This document shows, piece after piece, positions 1-6,292 of a stretch of DNA of 14,044 nt (positions are counted from its first letter, which is position 1; each line of letters starts with the position of its first letter). Made by a program: the position numbers and the translations under genes. Source of the stretch: Lachnospiraceae bacterium (GTDB lineage: Bacteria > Bacillota > Clostridia > Lachnospirales > Lachnospiraceae); assembly GCA_015057205.1 (NCBI GenBank), contig SVEW01000056.1, positions 1 to 14,044 on the forward strand, read 5' to 3'. Below the pieces are notes generated by a model. It was given only the letters and a program-made list of their open reading frames with translations, ran no database searches and had not been told where the DNA came from.

Positions 1-1
1 T

Positions 2-121
2 TTGTTAATGGTGCTTGCTTTGGTATTGGCAGTAGAGGGTGTAAATACCATCTTAGACCGAAGCATGGAAAAGCAAATGGTACGGATAAGATTTCACATG
101 CAAAATAATAAGTCAATATAA
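2..121 (+). CDS. C-terminal end of an unidentified membrane protein (5' partial)
   Basis: An open frame enters from the left edge and ends at a TAA at 119-121, leaving 39 visible residues. The first dozen are hydrophobic (LLMVLALVLAVEG) and look like the end of a membrane-spanning helix. The remainder is a short basic, probably cytoplasmic, tail (ILDRSMEKQMVRIRF). Frame 1 is also open as far as about position 108, but its composition is less protein-like, and the hydrophobic-then-amphipathic pattern favours this frame. Too little is present to name the family. The gene would end just before the hairpin at 128-156. Confidence 0.45.
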   Translation: MLMVLALVLAVEGVNTILDRSMEKQMVRIRFHMQNNKSI

Positions 122-124
122 ATG

Positions 125-156
125 AAAAAGGCAGTCAGTATGGCGCTGACTGCCTT
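125..156 (-). terminator. Intrinsic terminator shared by convergent genes
   Basis: A perfect 11-bp inverted repeat has arms at 128-138 and 146-156 and a 7-base loop. Read on the minus strand, the stem is followed by TTTTTC (125-129 plus flank), so it best terminates the small cysteine-rich gene that ends at 165. Read on the plus strand the tail is only A/T-rich, so it may act more weakly for the membrane-protein gene ending at 121. Confidence 0.8.
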
Positions 157-164
157 AAATTATA

Positions 165-521
165 CTATTTCTTCTTTGTTAATTTCAACGGACAGCCCTT
201 CTTCTCAGGGTTCAGAGGGCAGGTGTAAATATTGCCGGTTGGATCTTTGGCAATGAAACTGATAGGACATTTTCTGCAGTCGCCCGGGGAAAAGTCGTTG
301 GCAACAGAAAATGACAGGGTTGCTATGGTTTCATAACCGGCTGATTCAACTTCCGCTTCTTTGATCTTATCAAAAGAAAGCGTTTGTTTGCAGAATTTGC
401 ATGCGGTCTGACCAAAAATGGCCTCGCGGTCACAAGTAGGGCAGAAGTATTTCTTCTCGCCATCAACTTCACGTACAACCACGTTAACAGGTAACTGTTT
501 TAAAATCTCGGCTTTATCCAT
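165..521 (-). CDS. Small cysteine-rich, probable zinc-ribbon protein of unknown function
   Basis: A 118-residue protein. The frame is open further upstream into the tRNA gene, but the start at 521 is preceded by GAGAGGG eight bases upstream, so the longer version is rejected. Eight cysteines are arranged as two groups. The first is CPTC at 27-30 and CKFC at 41-44, a classic four-cysteine zinc knuckle. The second is CRKC at 82-85 with C101 and C110. The tail is lysine-rich (KLTKKK). There is no signal peptide or membrane segment, so it is probably cytoplasmic. I do not recognise a named family; metal binding is inferred only from cysteine spacing. It lies downstream of tRNA-Thr on the same strand, just after that tRNA's terminator, and no separate promoter is evident in the 26 bases between. 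Confidence 0.75.
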   Translation of the reverse strand: MDKAEILKQLPVNVVVREVDGEKKYFCPTCDREAIFGQTACKFCKQTLSFDKIKEAEVESAGYETIATLSFSVANDFSPGDCRKCPISFIAKDPTGNIYTCPLNPEKKGCPLKLTKKK

Positions 522-547
522 AAAATATTCCCTCTCTTTCGTGAAAA

Positions 548-578
548 TAAAAAGAAGTCTGGGAGTAATCCAGACTTC
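548..578 (-). terminator. Terminator of tRNA-Thr
   Basis: A 9-bp perfect stem has arms at 554-562 and 570-578 with a 7-base loop. On the minus strand it is followed by TTTTTATTTT (553 downwards). It sits 14 bases after the tRNA 3' end and only 26 bases before the start codon of the cysteine-rich gene, so it could also act as an attenuator for that gene. Confidence 0.85.
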
Positions 579-591
579 CTTAAATAAAAAA

Positions 592-663
592 GCTGCTAAC
601 CGGAATCGAACCGGTGACCTCCACATTACCAATGTGACGCTCTACCGACTGAGCCATAGCAGC
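592..663 (-). tRNA. tRNA-Thr (anticodon GGU)
   Basis: The minus strand folds into a complete 72-base cloverleaf. The acceptor arms GCTGCTA/TAGCAGC pair over seven bases, the D arm is GCTC...GAGC, and the anticodon loop TTGGTAA reads GGT (codons ACC/ACU, threonine). The T arm is ACCGG-TTCGAAT-CCGGT. The next minus-strand bases after the acceptor stem are T-rich, so no CCA end is encoded. A consensus promoter lies just upstream and a strong hairpin terminator just downstream, so it is a single-tRNA transcription unit, possibly with read-through into the small gene beyond. Confidence 0.96.
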
Positions 664-685
664 TTGTTGAACTGTCAACATGACT

Positions 686-714
686 ACTATACTACACTAT
701 AGAGCATATGTCAA
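686..714 (-). promoter_or_regulatory. Sigma-A type promoter of tRNA-Thr
   Basis: On the minus strand a perfect TTGACA (709-714) is separated by 17 bases from TATAGT (686-691). Transcription would begin about 15 bases before the tRNA 5' end at 663. The strength suits a stable-RNA gene. Confidence 0.85.
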
Positions 715-741
715 GTAAATATTTCAAAAAATATAAAAAAT

Positions 742-1608
742 TTATACGATTCTATCTTTTGCATCATTAGAACCTGTTAAAAGATCCAAAACGGCGCGGT
801 TATATTGGATAGATTCAGCAATAACTTGTTTCTGCTCAGTCTCAAGCTTGTCCATGAGAAGTTCCATGGCACCTAAGGTGGTCAATTCCTGTTCTAAGCG
901 CAAAAGGTCGGCTTCCTGCTCCTCGGTAAGATTTAAAATTGCAACATCCTCCGGGTTGGTATTCGGGGCTTTAGGTCCTTCCTGCACGGGAGCGTTAGTA
1001 GTATCTGTTTCGCCGGATGGCAACGTACTGACATGATTCGTTACCTCTGTTGTCGGAACGGTAGAATAATCCGTACCGGATTTGTTGGTAACAATATTAA
1101 GGCTCGACGGAATGGTAACACCGTTTTCCATGAAACCGCGTATCTTCTTAATATAGTTCTGCGTTTCCTTGAATGGTGGAATGCCTCCGTATTTACGAAC
1201 ATTGCCGCTACCGGCGTTATACGCAGCCAGAGCAAGGTTTGTATTGCCGTCATACTGCTTTAAAAGCCGGCTGATGTATTTCGCACCGCCCATGATATTT
1301 TGCTCCGGATCGTAAGGATCCTTTACACCAAGGTATTTGGCTGTTGCAGGCATAAGCTGCATGATGCCTTTGGCACCGCAATGAGAAGTAGAATTCGCGT
1401 GAAATTCTGATTCTGCCTTCGCCATGGATTTCAAAAGATTTACATCAACATGGTAGGTGGCGGCAGCTTTATTAAAAATAGCATCCAGTGTGGTGGTCTT
1501 TTTCGAGGCCTGATTCAGTTCCTTGGAAAAATCGCCACTGCTGCGATGAGCAGACTTTGTGGATGCAACGTGCTTATCGGAAAGCTGCGATATCGCATGA
1601 ATGTCCAT
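742..1608 (-). CDS. Lytic transglycosylase (SLT domain, family 1) with coiled-coil-like C-terminal tail
   Basis: A 288-residue protein preceded by a strong AGGAGG site at 1615-1620. Residues about 41-160 form a lysozyme-like SLT domain that cleaves the MurNAc-GlcNAc bond of peptidoglycan. The catalytic glutamate is E66 in AKAESEFHANS, followed by the family motifs GAKGIMQLMPATA (78-90) and ALAAYNAGSGNV (127-137). No signal peptide or N-terminal membrane segment is visible; the first 40 residues are polar and Ser/Lys-rich. Residues about 170-220 are a Thr/Pro/Asn-rich linker. Residues about 226-280 are Glu/Leu-rich and predicted helical. The lack of a signal recalls flagellum-associated or non-classically exported transglycosylases, but no flagellar gene is in the window. 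It is transcribed divergently from the lipid kinase. The domain call is secure; the export route and the tail's role are unknown. Confidence 0.93.
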   Translation of the reverse strand: MDIHAISQLSDKHVASTKSAHRSSGDFSKELNQASKKTTTLDAIFNKAAATYHVDVNLLKSMAKAESEFHANSTSHCGAKGIMQLMPATAKYLGVKDPYDPEQNIMGGAKYISRLLKQYDGNTNLALAAYNAGSGNVRKYGGIPPFKETQNYIKKIRGFMENGVTIPSSLNIVTNKSGTDYSTVPTTEVTNHVSTLPSGETDTTNAPVQEGPKAPNTNPEDVAILNLTEEQEADLLRLEQELTTLGAMELLMDKLETEQKQVIAESIQYNRAVLDLLTGSNDAKDRIV

Positions 1609-1657
1609 GCAAAAACCTCCTGTTCTTTGTAGTGCATTTGTAAAAATCTATACCGTG

Positions 1658-1666
1658 ATTATAGCA
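1658..1666 (-). promoter_or_regulatory. Extended -10 promoter of the transglycosylase gene
   Basis: On the minus strand a perfect TATAAT (1658-1663) is preceded by TG one base upstream (TGCTATAAT), an extended -10 element. No good -35 is seen at the usual spacing. It is about 50 bases upstream of the start codon. Confidence 0.6.
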
Positions 1667-1704
1667 CAACTTAATACAAAATCCTACCGATTTTCGCCAA
1701 GATA

Positions 1705-1713
1705 TGCTACAAT
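1705..1713 (+). promoter_or_regulatory. Extended -10 promoter of the lipid kinase gene
   Basis: TGCTACAAT gives an extended -10 with TACAAT at 1708-1713; the -35 region is poor. Transcription would begin near 1720, which argues against the upstream ATG at 1718 as a start codon and supports the start at 1745. Confidence 0.5.
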
Positions 1714-1744
1714 AAGTATGAAAAAACTGTGGAGAGCTGACGTG

Positions 1745-2596
1745 ATGATAACGATATTGTATAATCCCTGGGCCAATAATGGGAGGGGAGAAAAGGAAGC
1801 AAAAGAAGCGTTGATGCACTTAAGTGGTGATAAAGCGTTTATGGATATCTGCCATGTTCGGGATTACCGGGAATTTTTCGGGCAGATGCAAGAGGAGGAT
1901 GAAGTTGTTCTTTGTGGCGGGGATGGAACCTTGCAACATTTTGTTAATGAAATGCCGGAAGAGGCGTTGAATACGAAATTATATTATTATCCGGTAGGAT
2001 CCGGGAATGATTTTGGAAATGATATTGAATGGCATAAAGAGAAGGGACCGATTTATTTAAATGATTATTTGAAACAATTGCCGGTGGCGGAGTTTCAAGG
2101 GAAAAAGCGGTACTTTATTAATAACTTCGCTATGGGGATTGACGGATATGTTTGCGAGAAGGCGGATGAACATCGTAAACGAAAAAAGCAGAAGATAAAC
2201 TATACCGCGATTGCGCTGAAGGGATTACTGTACGATTATAAGCCCGGCAACGCGCGAGTGATTACCGATGAGGGAGAATATTCCTTTAAGAATGTATGGA
2301 TGGCACCAACTATGAAGGGAAGGTATTTTGGTGGAGGTATGATGGTTGCGCCAATGCAGAACCGATTGGATGAGGACGGAATGTTAACGTTGGTGGTGGT
2401 GCACCAGAAAAGCAGATTACGCCTGCTTTCCATTTTCCCTAAGATTTTTAAAGGTGAGCATGTAACGTATGCGGATACGGTATCTTTTTTGTGTGTAAAG
2501 CATGCGAAGGTAATTTTTGATCGGCCTACCAGTGTGCAGATTGATGGAGAAGTGTACCGAAATGTACAGGAATACGAAGTTTTTGCAAAAAAATAA
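1745..2596 (+). CDS. Diacylglycerol kinase-family lipid kinase (YegS/DagK-like)
   Basis: A 283-residue cytoplasmic protein of usual length for the bacterial DAGK_cat family, which phosphorylates diacylglycerol or related lipids with ATP at the membrane face. Characteristic elements are the N-terminal strand with ILYNPWANNGRG (4-15), the nucleotide-binding GGDGT at 58-62, and GSGNDF at 85-90. A C-terminal beta-rich domain follows with MMVAPMQNRLDEDGML. I chose ATG 1745 because GGAG lies ten bases upstream and the protein begins with the family's first beta strand. GTG 1742 and ATG 1718 are alternatives, but 1718 would sit at the predicted transcription start. It is followed by tRNA-Leu with its own promoter. 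The exact lipid substrate cannot be told from sequence; in Gram-positives DagK homologues recycle diacylglycerol from lipoteichoic acid synthesis. Confidence 0.9.
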   Translation: MITILYNPWANNGRGEKEAKEALMHLSGDKAFMDICHVRDYREFFGQMQEEDEVVLCGGDGTLQHFVNEMPEEALNTKLYYYPVGSGNDFGNDIEWHKEKGPIYLNDYLKQLPVAEFQGKKRYFINNFAMGIDGYVCEKADEHRKRKKQKINYTAIALKGLLYDYKPGNARVITDEGEYSFKNVWMAPTMKGRYFGGGMMVAPMQNRLDEDGMLTLVVVHQKSRLRLLSIFPKIFKGEHVTYADTVSFLCVKHAKVIFDRPTSVQIDGEVYRNVQEYEVFAKK

Positions 2597-2604
2597 AAAA
2601 GTAC

Positions 2605-2633
2605 TTGCATTTATGTGCGATGTATGATAATAT
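2605..2633 (+). promoter_or_regulatory. Promoter of tRNA-Leu
   Basis: TTGCAT (2605-2610) is followed after 17 bases by TAATAT (2628-2633), inside the AT-rich string TATGATAATAT. GATAAT two bases earlier is an alternative -10. The predicted start is about 18-20 bases before the tRNA. Confidence 0.65.
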
Positions 2634-2657
2634 AGTTCTTGGCTGTTGAAAAGCTAT

Positions 2658-2740
2658 GCTGGCGTGGCGGAATGGCAGACGCACCAGACTCAAAATCTGG
2701 CGATGGCGACATCGTATGGGTTCAAGTCCCATTGCCAGCA
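2658..2740 (+). tRNA. tRNA-Leu (anticodon CAA)
   Basis: An 83-base class II tRNA. Acceptor GCTGGCG pairs with TGCCAGC (last pair G-U), with discriminator A at 2740. The D arm is GGCGGAATGGCAGACGC-like. Anticodon stem CCAGA/TCTGG encloses loop CTCAAAA with anticodon CAA (codon UUG). The long variable arm is self-complementary (CGATG...CATCG), and the T arm contains GGTTCAAGTCCC. No CCA is encoded. It has its own promoter and U-tract terminator. Confidence 0.96.
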
Positions 2741-2752
2741 TCCCTTCCCAAG

Positions 2753-2791
2753 ATAAGTAATCAGTTTTTATACTGGTTGCTTATTTTTTTT
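2753..2791 (+). terminator. Terminator of tRNA-Leu
   Basis: A 12-bp stem (arms 2753-2764 and 2773-2784, two G-U pairs) with an 8-base loop is followed by a further seven T residues (2785-2791). It lies 12 bases after the tRNA end. A separate 9-bp inverted repeat (TCCCTTCCC at 2741-2749, GGGAAGGGA at 2802-2810) encloses it. Confidence 0.9.
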
Positions 2792-2861
2792 ACAAATTAT
2801 CGGGAAGGGAATGCCTATTATGAAACAGTTTGACTAGAGTTTAAAACCTGAAAAAATCATA

Positions 2862-2890
2862 TTGTCTTTTTGTTATAGACGTGGTACAGT
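2862..2890 (+). promoter_or_regulatory. Putative promoter of the phospholipase C-like/O-antigen ligase-like operon
   Basis: TTGTCT (2862-2867) and TACAGT (2885-2890) are separated by 17 bases, and a start would fall about 40 bases before the ATG at 2936. This is the best match in the 2792-2935 gap, which otherwise holds no gene I can support. Confidence 0.55.
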
Positions 2891-2935
2891 GTATGTAGTT
2901 TGTTGCATGTAGGAACGTGTTTCAAGTGAGGTAAT

Positions 2936-3496
2936 ATGAAGAAAAGAACGCATTTTGCATTATCAAGACAGTTACTTAAAGACAACAGACATAATTTGGG
3001 ATATCTTGAATCGGCACTGTATTGTTTTGGGTCAATCTTCCCGGATTGTTCTCCCTTGTGCCTGATTCGGCCGCACATGTTTGCGGTTACCAATCGTAAG
3101 ACGAAGAAACGTATGGTAAAGTTGATATCAGGGCAGTATAACCGTTATGCCGATTGCTTTCGGCTGGGTTGTTTAAGCCATCATGTGGCGGATTATTTTA
3201 CCGCACCGCATAATCGTACCGGAGTAGCCGGTTTTTGCATGGATCATCGCGGATATGAGATGCGCTTGCACGATTATTTTAAGGAGAGCTTGAAGGAACA
3301 GGGCGCGCATAGTGAAGCGGTGACAATGCGACAGATTTCATTTTGGAAGAATATGGAATCGAAGCATGAGATTTATCTGAGTACAATTTCTGAGAAGGAA
3401 TCTTTAGCGACGGATTACGAATACATAATGGAGCAGATGACCACGTTGTTTTGGCTTTTTGCAGAACAAAGACAGCAACAGGTCGCGTGTGCGTAG
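2936..3496 (+). CDS. Zinc-dependent phospholipase C-like protein
   Basis: A 186-residue protein with GAGG upstream of the ATG. It resembles the small clostridial members of the zinc-dependent phospholipase C family. Histidine and aspartate residues occur at the pattern expected for a multi-zinc site: H6 in the N-terminal KKRTHFALS, D37 in GSIFPD, the helix GCLSHHVADYFTAPHN (78-93, with H82, H83, D86 and H92), and H104 and H112 further on. No signal peptide is visible, so unlike secreted PlcC toxins it is probably intracellular or acts at the inner membrane face; a role in phospholipid turnover is an inference. The C-terminal third is helical and poorly conserved in appearance. The stop is two bases before the start of the O-antigen-ligase-like gene, so the two are co-transcribed. 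Family assignment is by motif pattern only. Confidence 0.75.
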   Translation: MKKRTHFALSRQLLKDNRHNLGYLESALYCFGSIFPDCSPLCLIRPHMFAVTNRKTKKRMVKLISGQYNRYADCFRLGCLSHHVADYFTAPHNRTGVAGFCMDHRGYEMRLHDYFKESLKEQGAHSEAVTMRQISFWKNMESKHEIYLSTISEKESLATDYEYIMEQMTTLFWLFAEQRQQQVACA

Positions 3497-3498
3497 AG

Positions 3499-4938
3499 AT
3501 GAGAATGACAAGACAAGCGAAAGAATTTTTAAAGAAGCTCTCCACCCTTTGGGTTGTGGGAGCTTTTGTTGTAGGTATGTTTTATACCGAGGATAAGTAT
3601 TTTAATATGTTGGAGGCAAAAGCGGCCTGTATTGATTTGCTGGCAGTGGTTTTTGTGTGCATGTCGGTATTGGCGGCGCTTGCAATTTTGTATGACACAC
3701 CCATAAAGGAGTGTGCGAAAGATAATTGGAAAAAAATAAACGGATTTGACATCGCGGTGGCCGCCTTTGTTTCGAGTACGGTTTTTGCGAACTTGACAAC
3801 GGCTTACCCAAGGGAAGCATTCTGGGGAAGTTTTGGCTGGCGCGTGGGAACGTTTTATTTCATTTTGATGGGATTGGTATATGCCTTTTTGCATCGTTAT
3901 GCCGAGGTGGAGCGGAAGCTGTTGTATGGGATTGCCGTTTTCGTAGATTTGGAGTTTTTGTGGATTGTGTGCAATGGCTTTTATCTGGATTTTTTAGGTT
4001 TTCATAAACAGTTGGCAGCAAAAGATTACGGACGATACGTTGGTAGCGTAGGAAATACCAACTGGTATGTGGGATTCCTGAGCCTGGTTTTACCGTTTCT
4101 TTTTTATGGAGCGATTAAGGGGCAGAAACGCTGGCAGAGAATTTCTTGCTATGTGGGGGTGCTTCTTGGAAGCATGAGCGTGGTGACAATTCATTGTGAT
4201 GGCATATTCCCTGCGTTGTTTGTGCTAACTATGGGTAGTTTGTATTACGGGTTTGCCAATGGCGAGCTTACAAGGTTGTGGCCGCTTTATACGTTGTTCT
4301 GGATAGGCGTTGGGATGGTGTGGCTATTGTCCTTAATGTTGCCTATGGTAACGGTGGATGGATTGGCAGAATGGATTCTTAACCCGCTTGTGTGGGGAAC
4401 GGGAATTGGCGTTTGTCTGCTTTTTTATCTGATTAGCAAAGCTATGCAGGATAAGGAACGACCAATTTTTGCAAGGACAGTGATGATAGGAAGTGTGCTT
4501 GCGGTTGCAGGCGGAATCCTGTATGTGAGTGGACACTTTTCAAACAGTTGGGGAACCAATCGTGGGTATATCTGGAAAAAAGCGGTGCAAATTTATAGTG
4601 ATTTCCCGCTATTGCGAAAACTGTTTGGCGGAGGTGCCAATTGTTTTGGCTTGTTTTATCGGGAGTTGACGGGAAGTGACTGGGTACGCAACGCTCATAA
4701 TGAATTTTTGGAATATCTGGTGTGTACCGGATTGTTTGGTCTGCTATCCTATGTTGCTATATTTGTCTGCGCAATAAAGGAAAAAACGGAGAAAGATCCC
4801 TTTTTGATTGCCGGTAAGCTGGCTATTATGGCCTATATGGCCCAGGCGTTTTTTAATAATCCGCAGGCATTGAATGGTGCAATTTTTTATACAATTTTAG
4901 CGATGTATAGACGAAAGAAGCAAAGTGTGATAGAATAA
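3499..4938 (+). CDS. O-antigen ligase/polymerase-like polytopic membrane protein
   Basis: A 479-residue, strongly hydrophobic protein with roughly 12-13 membrane helices, for example near residues 15-29, 44-65, 83-101, 115-132, 140-161, 189-206, 215-232, 236-252, 263-285, 298-315, 328-345, 403-426 and 435-452. The long extracytoplasmic loop before the last helices carries GYIWKKAVQIYSDFP (357-370), LFGGGANCFG and RNAHNEFLEYL (397-406). This is the usual arrangement of the Wzy/WaaL O-antigen ligase superfamily, which transfers or polymerises lipid-linked glycans outside the membrane. The start is taken at ATG 3499, two bases after the preceding stop; there is no good Shine-Dalgarno, implying translational coupling. 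ATG 3505 and GTG 3487 are alternatives. No glycosyltransferase or flippase genes are adjacent, so the acceptor and sugar substrate are unknown. Confidence 0.8.
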   Translation: MRMTRQAKEFLKKLSTLWVVGAFVVGMFYTEDKYFNMLEAKAACIDLLAVVFVCMSVLAALAILYDTPIKECAKDNWKKINGFDIAVAAFVSSTVFANLTTAYPREAFWGSFGWRVGTFYFILMGLVYAFLHRYAEVERKLLYGIAVFVDLEFLWIVCNGFYLDFLGFHKQLAAKDYGRYVGSVGNTNWYVGFLSLVLPFLFYGAIKGQKRWQRISCYVGVLLGSMSVVTIHCDGIFPALFVLTMGSLYYGFANGELTRLWPLYTLFWIGVGMVWLLSLMLPMVTVDGLAEWILNPLVWGTGIGVCLLFYLISKAMQDKERPIFARTVMIGSVLAVAGGILYVSGHFSNSWGTNRGYIWKKAVQIYSDFPLLRKLFGGGANCFGLFYRELTGSDWVRNAHNEFLEYLVCTGLFGLLSYVAIFVCAIKEKTEKDPFLIAGKLAIMAYMAQAFFNNPQALNGAIFYTILAMYRRKKQSVIE

Positions 4939-4972
4939 AGTCTGAATTTAAATGTTTGGAGGGATTATTGGA

Positions 4973-6007
4973 ATGAAAAATCAGTATGGCGATTATATTT
5001 TGCAGAAAGCATCTGAAGTGTTGGCAATCCCAAGCCCAACCGGTTATACAGCAGAAGCTGCGAAATTTATAATCAAAGAATTTGAAGCATTGGGTGTCAA
5101 GGCAACACAGACTGTTAAGGGTGGTGTAGTTCTTGATTTTGGCGGTAAGGATGATGATAATGCAATTTTACTCGAGGCACATATGGATACCTTAGGTGGT
5201 ATGGTATGTGAAATCACCGGATCCGGTCGTTTGAAGATTTCCCCACTTGGCGGAATGGAAGCAAACAATGCGGAAGCTGAGAACGTTACGGTGGTTACTA
5301 AGTTTGACGGGGAATACGAAGGAACCTGCCAGCTTGCAAACGCATCGGTACATGTAAATGGTGAGTACAAAGACACGAAGAGAAAATGGGATAACATGGA
5401 AATTGTGTTGGACGAAAAGGTTAAGAATGCAGAGGATGTGAAGAAACTTGGCATCAGCATTGGTGATGTGGTTTGTTTCGATCCGAGAACACGTATTACC
5501 AAACAGGGATACATCAAGAGTAGATTTTTGGATGATAAGTTAAGTGTTGCAATCCTGATGGGATACGCTAAATACTTGAAAGATGAAGGAAAGACTCCTG
5601 CACGTAGAACATATGGACATATCACAGTTTATGAAGAAGTTGGACATGGCGGATGTGCTTCTGTTCCGGAAGGAGTTACCGAAGCAATTTCCGTAGACAT
5701 GGGATGCGTTGGTAACGGACTTGATTGCGATGAAACCATGGTTTCTATTTGTGCAAAAGATTCCGGTGGTCCTTATAGCTACGATGTAGTGAAAGGTTTG
5801 ATTGAGGCTGCTAAGAAAGCCGGTGCGAAATACGCAGTTGACGTATATCCGCATTATGGTTCCGATGTGGAAGCAACCTTAGGTGCCGGCTATGATGTGA
5901 AGCACGGATTAATCGGTGCCGGTGTTTACGCTTCTCATGGATATGAGAGAAGTCATCGTGACGGTGCTGAGAACACCCTGAAACTGATTGCAGAATATAT
6001 TGGTTAA
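4973..6007 (+). CDS. M42 family metallo-aminopeptidase (glutamyl/TET-type aminopeptidase)
   Basis: A 344-residue cytoplasmic protein of normal family length. GGAGGG at 4958-4963 lies nine bases before ATG 4973, which I prefer over the in-frame ATG at 4952. The dinuclear metal site of M42 enzymes is visible: H70 and D72 in LLEAHMDTLGG, D187 in RFLDDKLS, the catalytic/ligand pair E221-E222 in YEEVGHGG, D242 in SVDMG, and H322 in SHGYERSH. Members form large tetrahedral or dodecameric complexes that trim N-terminal residues from peptides, some with preference for acidic residues; the specificity here cannot be read from sequence. The 34-base gap after the O-antigen-ligase-like gene contains only a weak possible extended -10 (TGATAGAAT near its upstream end), so it may be read through from the upstream operon. 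It ends at a bidirectional terminator. Confidence 0.92.
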   Translation: MKNQYGDYILQKASEVLAIPSPTGYTAEAAKFIIKEFEALGVKATQTVKGGVVLDFGGKDDDNAILLEAHMDTLGGMVCEITGSGRLKISPLGGMEANNAEAENVTVVTKFDGEYEGTCQLANASVHVNGEYKDTKRKWDNMEIVLDEKVKNAEDVKKLGISIGDVVCFDPRTRITKQGYIKSRFLDDKLSVAILMGYAKYLKDEGKTPARRTYGHITVYEEVGHGGCASVPEGVTEAISVDMGCVGNGLDCDETMVSICAKDSGGPYSYDVVKGLIEAAKKAGAKYAVDVYPHYGSDVEATLGAGYDVKHGLIGAGVYASHGYERSHRDGAENTLKLIAEYIG

Positions 6008-6010
6008 TAC

Positions 6011-6050
6011 AAAAAAGAGGCAGGAGTGATTCCTGCCTCAAATTTATTTT
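6011..6050. terminator. Bidirectional terminator between convergent genes
   Basis: A perfect 9-bp stem (arms 6017-6025 and 6031-6039) with a 5-base loop GTGAT is flanked by six A residues on the left (a U-run for the minus strand) and by AAATTTATTTT on the right for the plus strand. It serves both the M42 peptidase gene and the small basic gene facing it; the right end of the feature touches the latter's last codons. Confidence 0.88.
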
Positions 6051-6292
6051 CTTCTTGAACGTCCAAAGCTCTGTGTGTTGCTGGCTCCACGCGTGTTGTT
6101 GAGTCTTCCGGTGCCAACTGGCTTCGCAGCGGTGCGCGATTCCTGACCGGAGTGATAGGTTAAACGCGTCTTGGCGGGTTCCTTAGCAAGGCGTTTCTTG
6201 CGTTCGTCGCGAACGGTATTTCGAATCTCACGTAAGCTTAATATTAACTCCCGTGCAGGATCAGTTCCGGCTGAACTTCTGGTTACTGCCAT
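6044..6292 (-). CDS. Small basic protein of unknown function
   Basis: An 82-residue protein. The start at 6292 is chosen over 6322 because a strong GGAAGGGGG site precedes it. Residues about 10-40 look helical and charged (ARELILSLREIRNTVRDERKKR). The rest is Arg/Lys/Thr/Gly-rich, low-complexity and probably disordered, ending FGRSRRK. The protein is strongly basic, so nucleic-acid or ribosome association is conceivable, but no domain is recognisable and no function should be assumed. The good ribosome site and a shared terminator directly at its 3' end support it as a real gene. A TATAAT for the minus strand overlaps the end of the upstream lipoprotein gene near 6395-6400, so it may have its own promoter or follow the lipoprotein in one transcript. 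Confidence 0.65.
   Translation of the reverse strand: MAVTRSSAGTDPARELILSLREIRNTVRDERKKRLAKEPAKTRLTYHSGQESRTAAKPVGTGRLNNTRGASNTQSFGRSRRK

Noticed and set aside
673..678. Second TTGACA on the minus strand upstream of tRNA-Thr
   Set aside because: The matching -10 would fall within the tRNA gene, and no TATAAT-like hexamer is there; the pair at 686-714 explains the tRNA.
418..702. Plus-strand frame of 94 codons running across the tRNA-Thr gene
   Set aside because: Its NRNRTGDLHITN stretch is the familiar translation of a tRNA antisense strand, and the rest is antisense to the cysteine-rich gene; no ribosome site.
2526..2833. Frames of 64 and 71 codons over tRNA-Leu on both strands
   Set aside because: They are created by the tRNA and the 3' end of the lipid kinase gene; the minus-strand one shows the typical GLEPIRCRHRQ artefact of tRNA read in reverse.
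5044..5625. Minus-strand frame of 193 codons
   Set aside because: Fully antisense to the M42 peptidase, which has all metal ligands; the frame has Ser/Thr-rich composition typical of an antisense shadow and no ribosome site.
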